From Haematobia irritans (lineage: Eukaryota; Arthropoda; Insecta; Diptera; Muscidae): DNA of 64,000 bases. Every line of letters begins with the position of its first letter. Position 1 is the first letter of the stretch. Positions 1 to 11,796 of this stretch are shown here, in pieces. Position numbers and translations under genes: made by a program. The notes below the pieces were generated by a model. That model saw only the letters and a list, made by a program, of their open reading frames with translations, was not told where the DNA came from and ran no database searches. Location: contig NC_134400.1 of the NCBI RefSeq assembly GCF_050003625.1, positions 226,588,085-226,652,084 on the forward strand. The letters are read 5' to 3'.

Positions 1-606
1 GTACAAACCACACCAAACAGTGCATTTTTCGGGATGCATGGGCAGTTCTTGAACGGCTTCTGGTTGCTCTTCACTCCAAATGCGGCAATTTTGCTTATTT
101 ACGTAGCCATTCAACCAGAAATGAGCCTCATCGCTGAACAAAATTTGTCGATAAAAAAGCGGATTTTCTGCCAACTTTACTAGGGCCCATTCACTGAAAA
201 TTCGACGTTGTGGCAGATCGTTCGGCTTCAGTTCTTGCACGAGCTGTATTTTATACGGTTTTACACCAAGATCTTTGCGTAAAATCTTCCATGTGGTCGA
301 ATAACACAAACCCAATTGCTGCGAACGGCGACGAATCGACATTTCACGGTCTTCAGCAACACTCTCAGAAACAGACGCAATATTCTCTTCTGTACGCACT
401 GTACACATTCGTGTGGTTGGTTTAATGTCCAATAAAGTAAACTGAGTGCGAAACTTGGTCACAATCGCATTAATTGTTTGCTCACTTGGTCGATTATGTA
501 GACCAAAAATCGGACGTAAAGCGCGAAACACATTTCGAACCGAACACTGATTTTGGTAATAAAATTCAATGATTTGCAAGCGTTGCTCGTTAGTAAGTCT
601 ATTCAT
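1..606 (-). CDS. Tc1/mariner-type transposase, N-terminal two thirds (partial, open)
   Basis: An uninterrupted frame of 202 codons runs from ATG at 606 to the window edge, with no stop and no frameshift. Residues 1 to about 125 form the DNA-binding region. It starts MNRLTNEQR and has two helix-turn-helix-like stretches, including an RRRSQQLGL segment near residue 93 that is typical of these transposases. The catalytic domain begins near residue 140, and the first acidic catalytic residue is D159 in the motif FSDEAHF. The start was chosen because it is the first ATG after the 5' terminal repeat and gives the family's usual N-terminus. The protein would cut and paste its own element at TA sites in the nucleus. 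The visible part looks intact, so this copy may be young. The second and third catalytic residues would lie beyond the edge; both are present in copy 2. Confidence 0.85.
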   Translation of the reverse strand, partial: MNRLTNEQRLQIIEFYYQNQCSVRNVFRALRPIFGLHNRPSEQTINAIVTKFRTQFTLLDIKPTTRMCTVRTEENIASVSESVAEDREMSIRRRSQQLGLCYSTTWKILRKDLGVKPYKIQLVQELKPNDLPQRRIFSEWALVKLAENPLFYRQILFSDEAHFWLNGYVNKQNCRIWSEEQPEAVQELPMHPEKCTVWCGLY

Positions 607-719
607 GATGAAATGTCAAAGCATACTGAGCATCTTTCTCTTTGACACCATGTCTGAAATCCCACGTGATCTGTCAAATACTAATGCATGAAAATCCTAA
701 CCTCAAAAGAATCACCCTT
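1..719 (-). mobile_element. Tc1/mariner-superfamily transposon, copy 1 (cut by window start)
   Basis: The terminal repeat AAGGGTGATT (minus strand) ends at 719 and is followed by the target dinucleotide TA at 720-721. A second, shorter copy of the same element lies at 54825-55757 and is bounded by TA on both sides, which fixes the element's ends. Copy 1 has the full 5' half of the transposase gene that copy 2 lacks. The other end lies beyond the window start. TA target sites, short inverted termini and a DDE-type transposase place it in the IS630/Tc1/mariner superfamily. Confidence 0.85.
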
Positions 720-724
720 TATAT

Positions 725-1465
725 GGGAACATAAATCTTTATATATACCACTCAAAAAATTTGAAGGAATTCAGATGGTGTCGAAAATGTAGATCACAAA
801 GTGGTGCAGGGTATAATATAGTCGGCCCTGTCCGACTATAGACTTTCCTTACTTGTTTTTCTATAGAAAAATTTGCCAAAATTTTATTTCTATAGAAAAT
901 TTTCTCAAAATTTAGCATATTTATTGAAAATGTATTTCTATAGTAAATATTCATATAATGTTATTTCGTGCTGATGGTCACTGATTGTTAAAAAACCTCT
1001 AATATAAATCTTTCGACCTATTATAAATTAAATTTTGCGAAATTGCCTAAAAATGTATACCCTGCGTCGCACTCTTTATAGAAGTATTACAATATACATT
1101 GTCCAAATCGAGTGAGGTAAATAGCATCATAAACCTTTATACAAAGCACTCAACAAAATTGAAGGATTGAGATTTTATCAAAATGTGGATCTAAATACAA
1201 AGTTGTGTATATTATAGTCTGCCCCACCAGACTTCAGATTTTCTTATTATTATTATTATTTTTTTTTACTAAAATTATGTTTCGTCCCATAAAGTTAGAT
1301 TCAAATATTAAGTACGTAGATTTTGTTGAAGTGTATACAATTTTGTCTAAATCGGTGCAGATTCAAATTCATGCATATGGGAATATCAACCTTTATATAG
1401 CTCGCAACAAACTTGAGATGGTATCAATGAATTTGGTCCACAATGAAGGGTATAATACATTATTT
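725..1465 (-). repeat. DINE-B (Helitron-like) 5' end fragments, degraded, in series
   Basis: Minus-strand sequence at 725-858 matches the first ~130 bp of the DINE-B element whose best copy is at 14107-15447. It includes AAGTAAGGAAAGTC, the GGCCGACTATATTATACCCTGCACCAC block in diverged form, and the following GTAGATC. Two more decayed versions of the same 5' end follow at about 1120-1240 and 1375-1465. None has the body or the 3' hairpin. Confidence 0.6.
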
Positions 1466-1469
1466 TTTT

Positions 1470-3060
1470 ATTAAACATAGGAACGACATTGGCCTGAATT
1501 CGAAACATAGAGTACAAGTACACACACTTTTTCATTAGAAATAAGTTGTTTAAGCACACTATACGAGTGCTGGAGATCATGATCGCACTGAATAATCCAT
1601 GTAGACGGTATTTCCCGTGATTGTTATGGTAATATTACACGGGACAAACTGTTTTTGAAGATTTCCAAAAGCATAGTGCCCTCTATACTCTATAAATCGG
1701 AGCCATAACGTGTCTAAAAAACGACCCCCAGACCATAATATTACCCCCACCATTATTGAAGGAACTGTTTTTATTTCTTGGATTAAGACTTTTCTTTGGA
1801 CCTTCGTACTAAACTTCCACCACCCGAGCCATGCAATTTAAACTTTGATTTGTAGGAAAATAAAACACATTTCACTGATTCTCATGCCATTTAAGGTGTT
1901 TTTGTAAAAATTTAAGGCGCGGTTAAATTTTTTCGAACTCCATAATTATTGTGAGTCTCACGAAATACAGAGAAGGCCTTTGACGAAATGTCCAAATGAA
2001 ATCGTCACTTCCGTGAGAGTTCCTTTATTGGAAGTTGTTAGAGACGCTACATTTAAAGTTGGGCCACTAGATATTTCTACATAATTCGATACATATTCCT
2101 GTTTTTGTTGCAGTGAAACAAAATTTAAACAAATACTTCTGTTTTGTTTATTTACATTTGCTTTTGTTTCTTCTTCTTTTCAGTATGTGACATTCACTTG
2201 AGATGTGTTCTTCCCCAGTATTTTAGTTAGTTGCCAATTCATATTTTGACAACTACAAAATTCGCATATAATGGTGACTCTGGTGCGACTTGCACTGATA
2301 GTTGCACTGGATAGAACACCAGTGCAACGATTGCCATACAAAAGTTCTATCCAGTGCAAAAAGAAAACAGCCCTATTATTAAATTCATATTTTCCATTGA
2401 AATTCATTAATCATCGATCAATCTTATTAATATTAAAAAAACTCGAAAAGTTCGACAATAAAAATCCAGCTCTTTTTATTTCAAACAAAATTTCTGACAG
2501 ACTTTTTATTTTTCACTGGTGTAAAAACAAAAAAAAAAGTAAGCAACCCCACATACACTTTATATATCTCTTGTATCAGAGGTATTCACTATGCCTTTTT
2601 TCGAAACGAGTTTAATCTCTTCGAGCGCGTAGCACGCCCGATGTCAATCTCCAAAAAAACTTCAAAGCCATTTTTTCCAAAAAGCATAATGGCTCCCTTT
2701 TTCTTTCCAAACTCTTCCATTTTCGCCATATCCATCAGAAATAAAATCAAATATTTCCCCAGCCAACCTCCTCAACATATGTTGAGGTGGCGTTGCCAAA
2801 CAAACTCCTTTACATAAACCATTCACAATGGCCAAGCAACATAACCCTCGCATACAGGGGCGCACACAACACTGAATGCTTCAAAGCCAAGGTTTACCAT
2901 ATCCGGTTCAGAGATTGTCTATGTTTGTAATACATCACTCATATAAACATTTCAAAAAATTTCGTTGTTTTTTTGTCAAATTTCCATGATGGAGGAAGAA
3001 AGCAAGTAAAATAGTTTTAAAAAACCTAATCTCATTATTAATATGTATCAATATTTTTAA
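1470..3060. other. Non-coding, no gene recognised
   Basis: AT-rich sequence without a convincing reading frame or splice-bounded exon. It holds one notable palindrome (2302-2359, listed separately). At about 2640-2870 there is a more GC-rich patch containing the palindrome CCTCAACATATGTTGAGG, whose function I cannot assign. Confidence 0.5.
2302..2359. repeat. Inverted repeat, 16-bp perfect arms
   Basis: TTGCACTGGATAGAAC at 2302-2317 is the exact reverse complement of GTTCTATCCAGTGCAA at 2344-2359, with a 26-bp spacer. The word GCACTG also recurs just upstream, so this may be the core of a small foldback element. Confidence 0.7.
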
Positions 3061-3061
3061 G

Positions 3062-3816
3062 ATGTCGCAATACAACACTAAGAAAGAAGATCGGCTAAAG
3101 AGGCAGCGTTCGGAAAACTGGAGCGAGGAGGATAAGGTGGGATCCAACATATTCCATTAAAATCAAACTACATATTTGTTTTACGTAGGAACTTCTAAAG
3201 GAATTAGTGAAAAAGAGGGTAAAAATAATAGAAAACAAAAATAGGGATTCAAATACCAACCAACATAAGAAAAACAGTTGGTTGGAACTAGAGAAAGAGT
3301 AAGCAAGATAATGATATTGAGTATTTGTCGCATATTATTATAAAATATTTATATATTTAGTTTCAACAGCTTGTGCTCAAAAGCTAAACGAACGGTGTCC
3401 CAACTAAAGTCGCTATTAACGACTATAAAAATCCAAGCAAAAAAAGAAGTATCGGAACATCGGTCAAAACTTAAGCAAACTGGAGGAGGACAGGCGCCAC
3501 CAGACATCCCCTTGTGTGCAAACGATTTGGAAGTATGGCTTCCAAATGAGTTCGTAGTTGACTACAATGAGTTTGATTCAGATGTTCACCGCAACTGGAT
3601 AAAAATTCTTGCTTTTAGAGGGTGATCCATTATGCATGTTGATTAGTTAATTTTAAAAATACATATTTCATGTACTCATTTTGTAGAACTTGGAAAAAAA
3701 TGTCCTATTTAGAAATAGAAGTGTTAGCAGATGCCGACAACCAAGATAAAAGGGAGACTTCGGATTCATATAATAATGATATTGTAAAAAGCTCGATTGG
3801 GACCGACGCCGAATAG
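3062..3816 (+). CDS. Myb/SANT-like DNA-binding protein (Myb_DNA-bind_5 type), truncated reading frame
   Basis: Four exons join in phase: 3062-3136, 3189-3298, 3361-3621 and 3687-3816. Introns are 52, 62 and 65 nt, each GT-AG and of normal fly size. The product is 191 aa. Residues 19-25 (NWSEEDK) and W56 belong to the helices of a trihelix SANT-like domain. Residues 72-100 carry the family signature RTVSQLK then AKKE, followed by a TGGGQ turn, as in fibrinogen-silencer-binding-like and other insect Myb/SANT proteins that bind DNA in the nucleus. The frame ends at a TAG (3814-3816). Family members usually continue to a C-terminal coiled coil, and such a segment is found in frame further on (4975-5154). 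The TAG is therefore probably a nonsense mutation, and an element inserted 40 bp later (3856-4972) breaks the same exon. The gene is either a recent pseudogene or makes a truncated protein keeping the whole DNA-binding domain. The specific target is unknown. Confidence 0.75.
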
Positions 3817-3855
3817 AAGTCAGATAGCTTTGACGTAGAGCAGCCATGCTCTCTA

Positions 3856-4972
3856 CACGCAGAGAAGAAACATGATTGTCACAATCATATTCGAAGAGCA
3901 AAATAATATGATAGGAGCTATTTTTGCGGCGACCATGTAACATTTTAACCTGCAACCATGTTGGCTCAGTGAACATGGTTCTAAGAAAAATATAATTGTC
4001 CTCATCTAAAATGTTATTATATTGATAAAAAGAATTTTGTTTGAATGAAAAGACAATGGTCACAATTTAAAATGTTATGGTATTCATTAAAAATGTTTTT
4101 CTCCTAGTTAAAAGAACATGGTCACAACCTAAAATGTTTTGATCTTTATGAAAAAACTTTTTTCATCGTCGAAAAAAGGACGCCACTTGAGAAAAGAAAC
4201 ACACAAAATTAATTTTATTTATTGGTTTTTATTTATTTATAAACTAATTCATTGTTTATTTGTATTTATAATGCCGTTCAAGCAAACATCATATATTTTT
4301 ACACACTCTATTTTATTTCAATCTCAACAATAAGTAATTATTCCATATTTACATCGTGCTCATCAAATGTACAAACGCAGACATCATATAACTGCAAAAA
4401 AAATAAATGATACCATATAGCAAAATGCAGTACAAAAAACAGGTACATTTTTTCAATTACACTTTCCTTTTTTTGTGGTCACATAAAACCACGTGCCACT
4501 TAAATAAATTAACACAAAAAATCCGTATTCTTCGTCCATTCCAAGAAACAATCAATACACGACTGACGCGCAAAATGAAAATCGTGTGTACCTGGTCAAT
4601 GTTTTTATAAAATTCTTTTGGCTGCAAAAAAGTTAAAAAATTAAATGTTCACGAAAAAAATGTAAATGGTCTTTATGGCCATGTAATGGTTCTAGACATG
4701 TCTATACTCAACCTATAAAAATACTTTTTTCCCTGTAAAAAAGTAAAAAAATGGAATGGTCTGGAACATGATTTTCCCGACCATTTAATGGTTTCAAATT
4801 CTATCATTTAAATGATAAAACATGTTTGCGGTATTTGAGAACCATTCAAATGCTTATTGCCACCATACATTTTTCTCCGCTCGAAAACTATTTTTACAAA
4901 GACAATTACATGCTCTAGATAAGCATTAAATGGATGCGGCAACCATGTCCAAACATGGTTTTTCTGTGCGTG
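3856..4972. mobile_element. F3 family TA-flanked element, complete, inserted in a coding exon
   Basis: The element is flanked by TA at 3854-3855 and 4973-4974. Its ends are CACGCAGAGAAGAAACATG on the left and, reverse-complemented, CACGCACAGAAAAACCATG on the right. The 1117-bp interior is filled with repeated ACCATGT/ACATGGT and AAAATGTT words in both orientations and carries no transposase. It is a non-autonomous element of Tc1/mariner type by target site. It lies between codons of the Myb/SANT gene: the host reading frame continues directly across the empty TA site. Confidence 0.85.
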
Positions 4973-4974
4973 TA

Positions 4975-5154
4975 GAAAGAAAACCTTCGCCGACGAAGAA
5001 AAAAGTATGTATAATTTAAGCGCATTTTTAAATTGAGATTGATGTAGAATGTCGAAAGGAATTACATCTTCTTCAAATAGAAAACGAGAAGAAAAAAGGA
5101 AGGGATTTGGAGTATGAATTGATTCAATCTCGTATAAATTACCCGACAAATTGA
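4975..5154 (+). pseudogene. 3' part of the Myb/SANT-like gene, separated by the F3 insertion
   Basis: With one TA and the element disregarded, host codons continue in phase from 3853-3855 into 4975-5004 (ERKPSPTKKK). A 33-nt gap with GTATGT at 5005 and TTGAG at 5033-5037 then leads to an open segment from 5038 that ends at TGA 5152-5154. This encodes IDVECRKELHLLQIENEKKK and a further Leu/Lys/Glu-rich stretch, the C-terminal coiled coil usual for this family. The gap is short for a fly intron, so the splice is less certain than the others. An AATAAA poly(A) signal follows at 5158-5163. Because of the upstream TAG and the insertion, this part is probably no longer translated. Confidence 0.6.
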
Positions 5155-5157
5155 GTT

Positions 5158-5163
5158 AATAAA
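5158..5163 (+). terminator. Poly(A) signal AATAAA of the Myb/SANT-like gene
   Basis: AATAAA lies four bases after the ancestral stop codon. Such close spacing is not rare in compact fly genes. Confidence 0.4.
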
Positions 5164-7083
5164 CATTTATGGTAAACCTTTAGTAAGAATTTATTATACA
5201 TGATGTATACTATAAAAAGCACAATTTCATCAAAAATCGAACAAAACGAGGTCTTCCTCGATAAGGTCTTCCTTATCGTGTAAAATGGAATTTGAGCAAC
5301 ATAAAATAAAAAGCATAAAATATTTGGTCCATCGACAATATCGGATGTCTTGATATTTTTAGGACGTTGCTTAAAACGATGAAGTACAAACTTAACACAA
5401 GTGTACGAAAATATAATCTAATCAAAATCCTTAAAATATTTCGCTAAGTAAGATAATGATATGAAATTGGGTTTTGAATTTATTTTTGTCATAATTTTTC
5501 TCAACTTCATATTGTTCAGTTGGACTTTAATAAACTCTTTTGTTGTCATTTTTTTGTTAATAAAAATGAATTAAACTAAATTGGTTTAATGTACAACAAT
5601 GTTTTGGAGCTGTAGATTGTTATTGCATTTAATATTTAAAGAATACCGAAAATTTCGGGATACCGGCATTCTAAATTTTGAAATCCCGAATCCTGGGATT
5701 CATAAAAATCGATCCCGAATGACATCCCTAGTTTCAGTAGGTAAAGGAACACAACTCATGTTTTCGGATTTATTACGTAACAAACACCCGATCATTTATC
5801 TGAAAAGTTTATATTTTTCTTTAAAATCGCCATTTTATCCATTATAAAGAATAAAAACTTTGGGGTATTTCTCATAAAGTTTTAATAAAATTTGCATCAA
5901 ATAGGTATAATTTTATATTGTTTTACTTATTTAGTTTCAAATTTAGTGGCTATACTCGAACTTTATACCCACCCTTAATAAGAAAATGAATCATAATCAG
6001 GCTTTTGTAGATCGGCAATATATCCGAAGACACCATAGATGTAAATAAAATTTACATACCTATTTATTTCTAGTTTTCCGAAACGTTTTATATATTCTTT
6101 GGAGCTTGGTACGTGAGATTTAGTGGTCCCTATTTCTGCTAGCCACATTTTCATAGATGTTTAGTGTATGATTGTTGCTGTTGTGGAGGCCAAAATTATT
6201 TTTTGTTGAAACTCAAGTTTTTACTTAAATATTTTTTATTGATTGACAAATATGAAAAAAAAATAAAAATTGTTTTTATAACAAAAGCTAATGTGATGAA
6301 TTCAAATTATATTTTTTGTAATGTTCTTTTGTACCTACACTGTTTTAGCAAACAAACTCCTAAAACCGATATTTTCTGTCTACTGAAAAACATGTGTTTG
6401 CTATTATGTTAGGTTAAAATGGCAGCCCGATTAAGTTTCAGGCTCACTTGTGATACCACATTAACTAAATGTACCTATTACATATTGCCACTTCTAGTTT
6501 TAACCGCTGAACCTTCTCGATTATTTTCTTCTGTTGAACCATTAGCAGACTGCTTAAGTTAACATTTCCAGGTCCGCCAGGAATCTAAAGCTATATGCCC
6601 TTAAAATTCGATTCCTTTTCTTCAGCATCATGACAGCTCATACAGTAGTCATGAGCCAATAGTTTTTGCAAAATGTTTGCTATTAACAACAGTCTTTTTT
6701 GTATTGATTGTGAAACATTTAATATTTCTAAATTAATTGATTAAAAAAGTAACCATGAAAATAAGCTGGTTGTTAGATTGACATAGTGCTTACTTTTAGC
6801 AATAAATGTCTGCTCATCGATGTTCAGGAAACAATTTTCTTAGCAAATTTTCTATTTTTTCTCTGAGTGTGCTGTCCATACAAATATTAAATTTCAATCA
6901 AATCATATTAAAATGGAAACTTCTAAATACTCAAGTAAACCAATTGAGGAGCAGGACTGTATGGGTGCTAATAACGTGGGCCGATATGATTTGGCCCCTC
7001 TGAAGTAAAATCGAGATGTAGGTTCATTGAGAGATATTTGAAGAGTACAATATAACACATCTTTTAGCGGAGTTTCCATTGAA

Positions 7084-7101
7084 AGAGAGAGAGAGAGAGA
7101 G
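7084..7101. repeat. (GA)n microsatellite
   Basis: An uninterrupted run of GA dinucleotides. Confidence 0.8.
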
Positions 7102-8124
7102 GTACCTTATGGCGATTTCGATTGGGTAAAAAGGTGCATCATTCTCGAAAATGATTGCAAAATATGAAGAAACCTGTCATAGATTTTGGATCCTGTATCC
7201 CTCATAATATTATGAATTAACAATAACTTTGGAATGACACTATCATTTGGGCAAAAATACAATCAGGGAAAAAGTAGTGTAACACCAAGGCAACATATTT
7301 TTTGCGAATCGAAAACGCCCTTAGAAAGGGATCAACCGCCCATGTCAAATATTAAGGCACTTTGTCAGAGTGTAGGATTTAACCACTTAAGCATTTAGAA
7401 ACCGCAGGTAATACACGACTTGAAACGTAGTGTTCTTATCGGCTAAACAATAAGAAGATTTGACGTCTTTGTGCACGAGTCCGACATTTATTATATAACG
7501 CATAGCAATCTGCCGATTTTTCTATTTGAACCTATTGAAGCCGACATTTTTATCCCATATTCCGAAAAGTTGAGTTTTAGTATTGATGCCTGACTGGAGT
7601 GAGGGTTTTTGCTTTCACATTTTTGACAATCCACTCTAGATTGTAGTCAAACACTTTGTCATTTAGTTGGATATTTCATATTCCAGATATTACGTGGGGG
7701 ACTAAACAATCAATACTCCCGATTAGTATTCCGCCCGCTACGATGTCGTAAAGTCTTTAGCTGGCATTCAAATCAAAAACGATTGCATTTCAGATGCACA
7801 ACAATCCCAGAGCAAACAAAAAATGAAAGCACTTCAAACAAATTTATGCAATCACATTTTAATGCATGCCTCAATTATTGCAGAAACAGAGAGTCACTCA
7901 CTGCCATGCATGCTACTCCAAAGTGCACAACAAAAGACATGAGGTGTTAATAAAAGTGTAAATAAAACGAAAAATGCGTAAATGTTTGAACTTTTTCTTT
8001 AAAGAGAAGCAAAGCTCTCTCTCCCTCTTTCTGCTGATCCCAGTTACAGGTTGAGATATTTATTTATTTCTAAATCTCATTCCATGGTTCATATGATTCT
8101 TTCGAGAAATTAATCTGGGACAAC

Positions 8125-8281
8125 ATGAACGGTTTTGGAGATTTTGCTAGATTCAGTCAAATGGGTTGGGCTCATTTAGTTCATAGTGTCGATATAAACA
8201 ATCAAGACAATACGCCTTCTGCAAATGAATCGCGGTCACTTTTGCTTCCACATACACGTCCGCCGAATCTTACTGACGACA
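8125..8281 (+). CDS. Candidate first coding exon of an unidentified gene
   Basis: From ATG 8125 the frame is open for 52 codons (MNGFGDFARFSQ near the start, RPPNLTDD at the end). It then reaches ACA|GTATGT, a strong splice donor, at 8281/8282. Composition is protein-like and there are two potential N-glycosylation sequons (NES, NLT), as in the extracellular N-terminus of a receptor. No family was recognised and no matching downstream exon was found in the window, so this may be chance. Confidence 0.22.
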
Positions 8282-10249
8282 GTATGTGATGAAGGTGTTA
8301 ATTATTTTCAAATCACACCGCCACATCACGTTGTTGACGTTTGTTGGTGTAGGCCATGTCGAGCATGTGAAACTTCTCTCCAAATATGCCTGAGTTTAAA
8401 AAAATGCAAAATTTGTTTTTGCAGCTCATTTCAACAATTGCGACCTGTGGATGTTGATGGATGAATCCATATACAGGTGGAACAACTGTATCAACGGAAG
8501 CATATTTGTATCTCTTACATAATATTTGTTATTGTTCACATTTCACTGCCGAAATTACAAATGCGTACATTTAGTTTTGTTGTTTATTCCTAATTTGTGA
8601 CACCTATATGGTGGGGGTGACGTATGCATGCGAATATATTATAGACAAGCTTAAATTGGAGGTGTTAATAAGATAATAAAACAATTAGGGACAGCAGACT
8701 TTTAGCCGCATTTGCAAAAACTAAAGAAGCAAGCATCTCAAAACAAAAGACTTAAGACACAAACACAATTACTCATCGAAAATTCTCATTGGCCGGGATA
8801 ACTGGTGAATATTGAAGTTATTTTTGTCATTTTATGAATCTTTTATGTATTGCAAACAACAATTCAAACGAACGAATTAATACATACATTTGTTTATATT
8901 GTCCATGAACTTCTTTGGAAAAGTTGTGAAATTATGTTATAGACTTATGCCCATATTCATAATAATTTACTCACAGTTTATCGAAGGAATTTGTATGGCA
9001 ATAGTAGGTTTAAAGTTTACGTTAACTATTATGAATTTGGGCATTAGTCATTCGCGTTTATGTTGCAACTGTCGTTTGAATTATTTATAAGACAGGAGAT
9101 GATTCAATTAATAGCACTAACATAAGGCCTACAAGTCATGTATATTAGAAACACTCCATCAATAACAATCTTTGCATGCGGAAACATATTCCACAATTTT
9201 GACATTGACAGAAACTGTGTTGGGCAAATTTCTCTGGAATGAAATTTTAGATAAACGAAGCTTTCTTTTGTAGAGTAGAACTAGCTAATAGAATCTGTTT
9301 ATTTTGAAAAAGAAAATGGGATGTTCAACAAGCATACATACACACATAGCAACCAATTGTTCATTCTTATAGAAGCGTATTTGCATACCATAAATATTTT
9401 CCACACACTTTGCCAATTTTCGTTAATGTACCGCTTATGTTTCTTCCTCGGAGAAAACTCCTGTACATTCTAATTTTCAAATATGTCGCTTCTATGATAA
9501 AAAAAAAAACAAACGAGTTAAACAGAACGCGGCTTTCTCAAATGTAGAACCATTTCAGTTTGAGAATCAATCTCATTTCAATACAAATTAAACTAGAAAA
9601 TCGAGTACATGCCTTTTTTCTGATAAACACAAAATTACAAATAAACACTTGTAACTTTCTTTCATAAATAAATTATATAAGACTTTTCTTCGTTTGTATT
9701 CGATTTCATTTCGAAATGGTTTTGGATTTATTAAATTGTTGACAAACTTCCACATTTATACTAATATTCAATATATCTAAAATAGGAAATTGTTTGAGAA
9801 ATTATTGAATAGTCGTGCCAGTTCTACACTGTGCACCACACAAAACATATTCTTCAAACCTTTCAAAAAGTTGGTTGTTCTGGCTTACACGTGAGAACTC
9901 CTTTTCCGGACATCAGATCGAAAAATGTAAACAGAAGATTTTTCTGCAATGTATTCAATTTAAACCAAATTTGCAAAAAAAAGAATAACTGTAGAATGGA
10001 ATAAAAGTAACAAGTATATACGGCCGTAAGTTCGGCCAGGCCGAATCTTATGTACCCTCCACCATGGATTGATTAGAAACTTCTGCGAAAGACTGTCATC
10101 CACAATCGAATTACTTGGGTTGTGGTATCTTACAACTTCTTAACATCGTTTTCTAAATTGTGAGTTAGTCCATACGTGGTATATATTAGACAAAAAAGGT
10201 ATGTATAGGTAAGTCTGCAAATAATTACGAATCGACATGGAAATTGAAA

Positions 10250-11545
10250 TATGGGGGCCGCTTATATGAGGGCTATATAGAATTATGAACTTGATATGGA
10301 CCAATTTTTGTGTGATTGGGGATCGATTTATCTGATGGCTATATATAACTATAGACCGATATGGACCTAGTTAGGCATGGTTGTTAACGGTCATATACTA
10401 GCACAATGTACAAAATTTCAACTAGGATGAAATTTGCTCCTCCAAGAGGCTCCAAAACCAAATCTCGGGATCGGTTTATATGGGGGCTATATATGATTAT
10501 GGACTGATATGGACCACTTTTGGCATGGTTGTTAAATATCATATACTACCACCACGTACCAAAGGTACAGGAGGTCAAATCTAGGGATCGGTTTATATGA
10601 GGGCTATATATAATTATGGACTGATAAGAACCAATTCCTGCATGGTTGGTGGATACCATATACTAAAATCACGTACCAAATTTCATCCGTATCGGATGAA
10701 TTTTGCTCTTCCAAGGGGCCCCGGAGGTCAAATCTGGGGATCGGTTTATATGGTGGCTATATATATTTATTGACCGATTTCGACCAATTTTTGCATGGGT
10801 GTTTGATGCCCTATATTAACACCACGTACCAAATATCAACTGAATCAGATGAATTTTGGTCTTCCAAGAGGCTCCGGAGGTCAAATCTGGTGATCGGTTT
10901 ATATGGGGGCTATATATAATTATGGACCGATGTGGACCAATTTTTTCATGGTCATTAGATACCATATACTAACACCATATACCAAATTTCAGCCGGATCG
11001 GATGAAATTTGCTTCTATTAGAGGCTCCGCAAGCCTAATCGGGGGATCGGTTTATATGGGGACTATATATAATTATGGACCGATGTGGACCAATTTTTGC
11101 ATGGTTGTTAGAGACCATAGACTAACACCATGTACCAAATTTAGCCGGATCGGTTGAAATTTACTTCTCTTAGAGCCTCCGCAAGCCAAATCGGCGGATC
11201 GGTTTATATGGGGGCTATATGTAATTATGGACCGATGTGAACCAATTTTTGCATGGTTGTTAGAGACCATATACTAACAGCATGTATTAAATTTCAGCCG
11301 GATCGGATGAAATTTACTTCTCTTAGAGCCTCCGCAAGCCAAATCGGGGGATCGGTTTATATGGGGGCTATATGTAATTATGGGCCGATGTGAACCAAGT
11401 TTTGCGTGGTTGTTAGAGACCATATACTAACACCATGTACCAAATTTCAGCCGGATCGGATGCCGGATTTGCTTCTCTTAGATGCTCCGCAAGCCAAATC
11501 TGGGGATCGCTTTATATGGGGGCTATACGTAAAAGTGAACCGATA
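10250..11545 (+). repeat. ~153-bp tandem repeats inside DINE-A
   Basis: The phrase GATCGGTTTATATGGGGGCT, or close variants, recurs about every 150-155 bp (near 10320, 10469, 10586, 10739, 10892, 11046, 11199, 11350 and 11504). Each is followed by an ATTATGGACCGATGTGGACC-like block and a CCTCCGCAAGCC or CTCCGGAGGTC block. Open frames here are by-products of the repeat. Confidence 0.85.
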
Positions 11546-11796
11546 TGGCCCATTTGCAATACCATCCGACCTACATCAATAACAACTACTTGTGCCAAGT
11601 TTCAAGTCGATAGCTTGTTTCGTTCGGAAGTTAGCGTGATTTCAACAGACGGACGGAGGGATGGTCATGCTCAGATCGACTCAGAATTTCACCACGACCA
11701 AAAATATATATATGCTTTATGGAGTCTTAGAGCAATATTTCGATGTGTTACAAATGGAATGACAAAGTTAATATACCCCCATGCTATGGTGGAGGG

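Larger units (their letters stand above)
5165..10005. other. Long non-coding stretch
   Basis: AT-rich, with short chance frames only. It includes a patch of repeated CCCGAA/TTCGGG words at about 5640-5730 (likely a decayed foldback repeat), a (GA)n tract at 7084-7101, and one candidate coding exon at 8125-8281. I see no other gene. Confidence 0.5.

Noticed and set aside
10903..11270. Overlapping open frames inside DINE-A on both strands
   Set aside because: They are produced by the 153-bp tandem repeat and recur at 51966-52238 and 59984-60292 in other copies. No protein family fits.
10250..11545. Satellite array or CRISPR-like repeat
   Set aside because: Repeats are 153 bp, diverged, lack unique spacers and are bounded by DINE-A ends.
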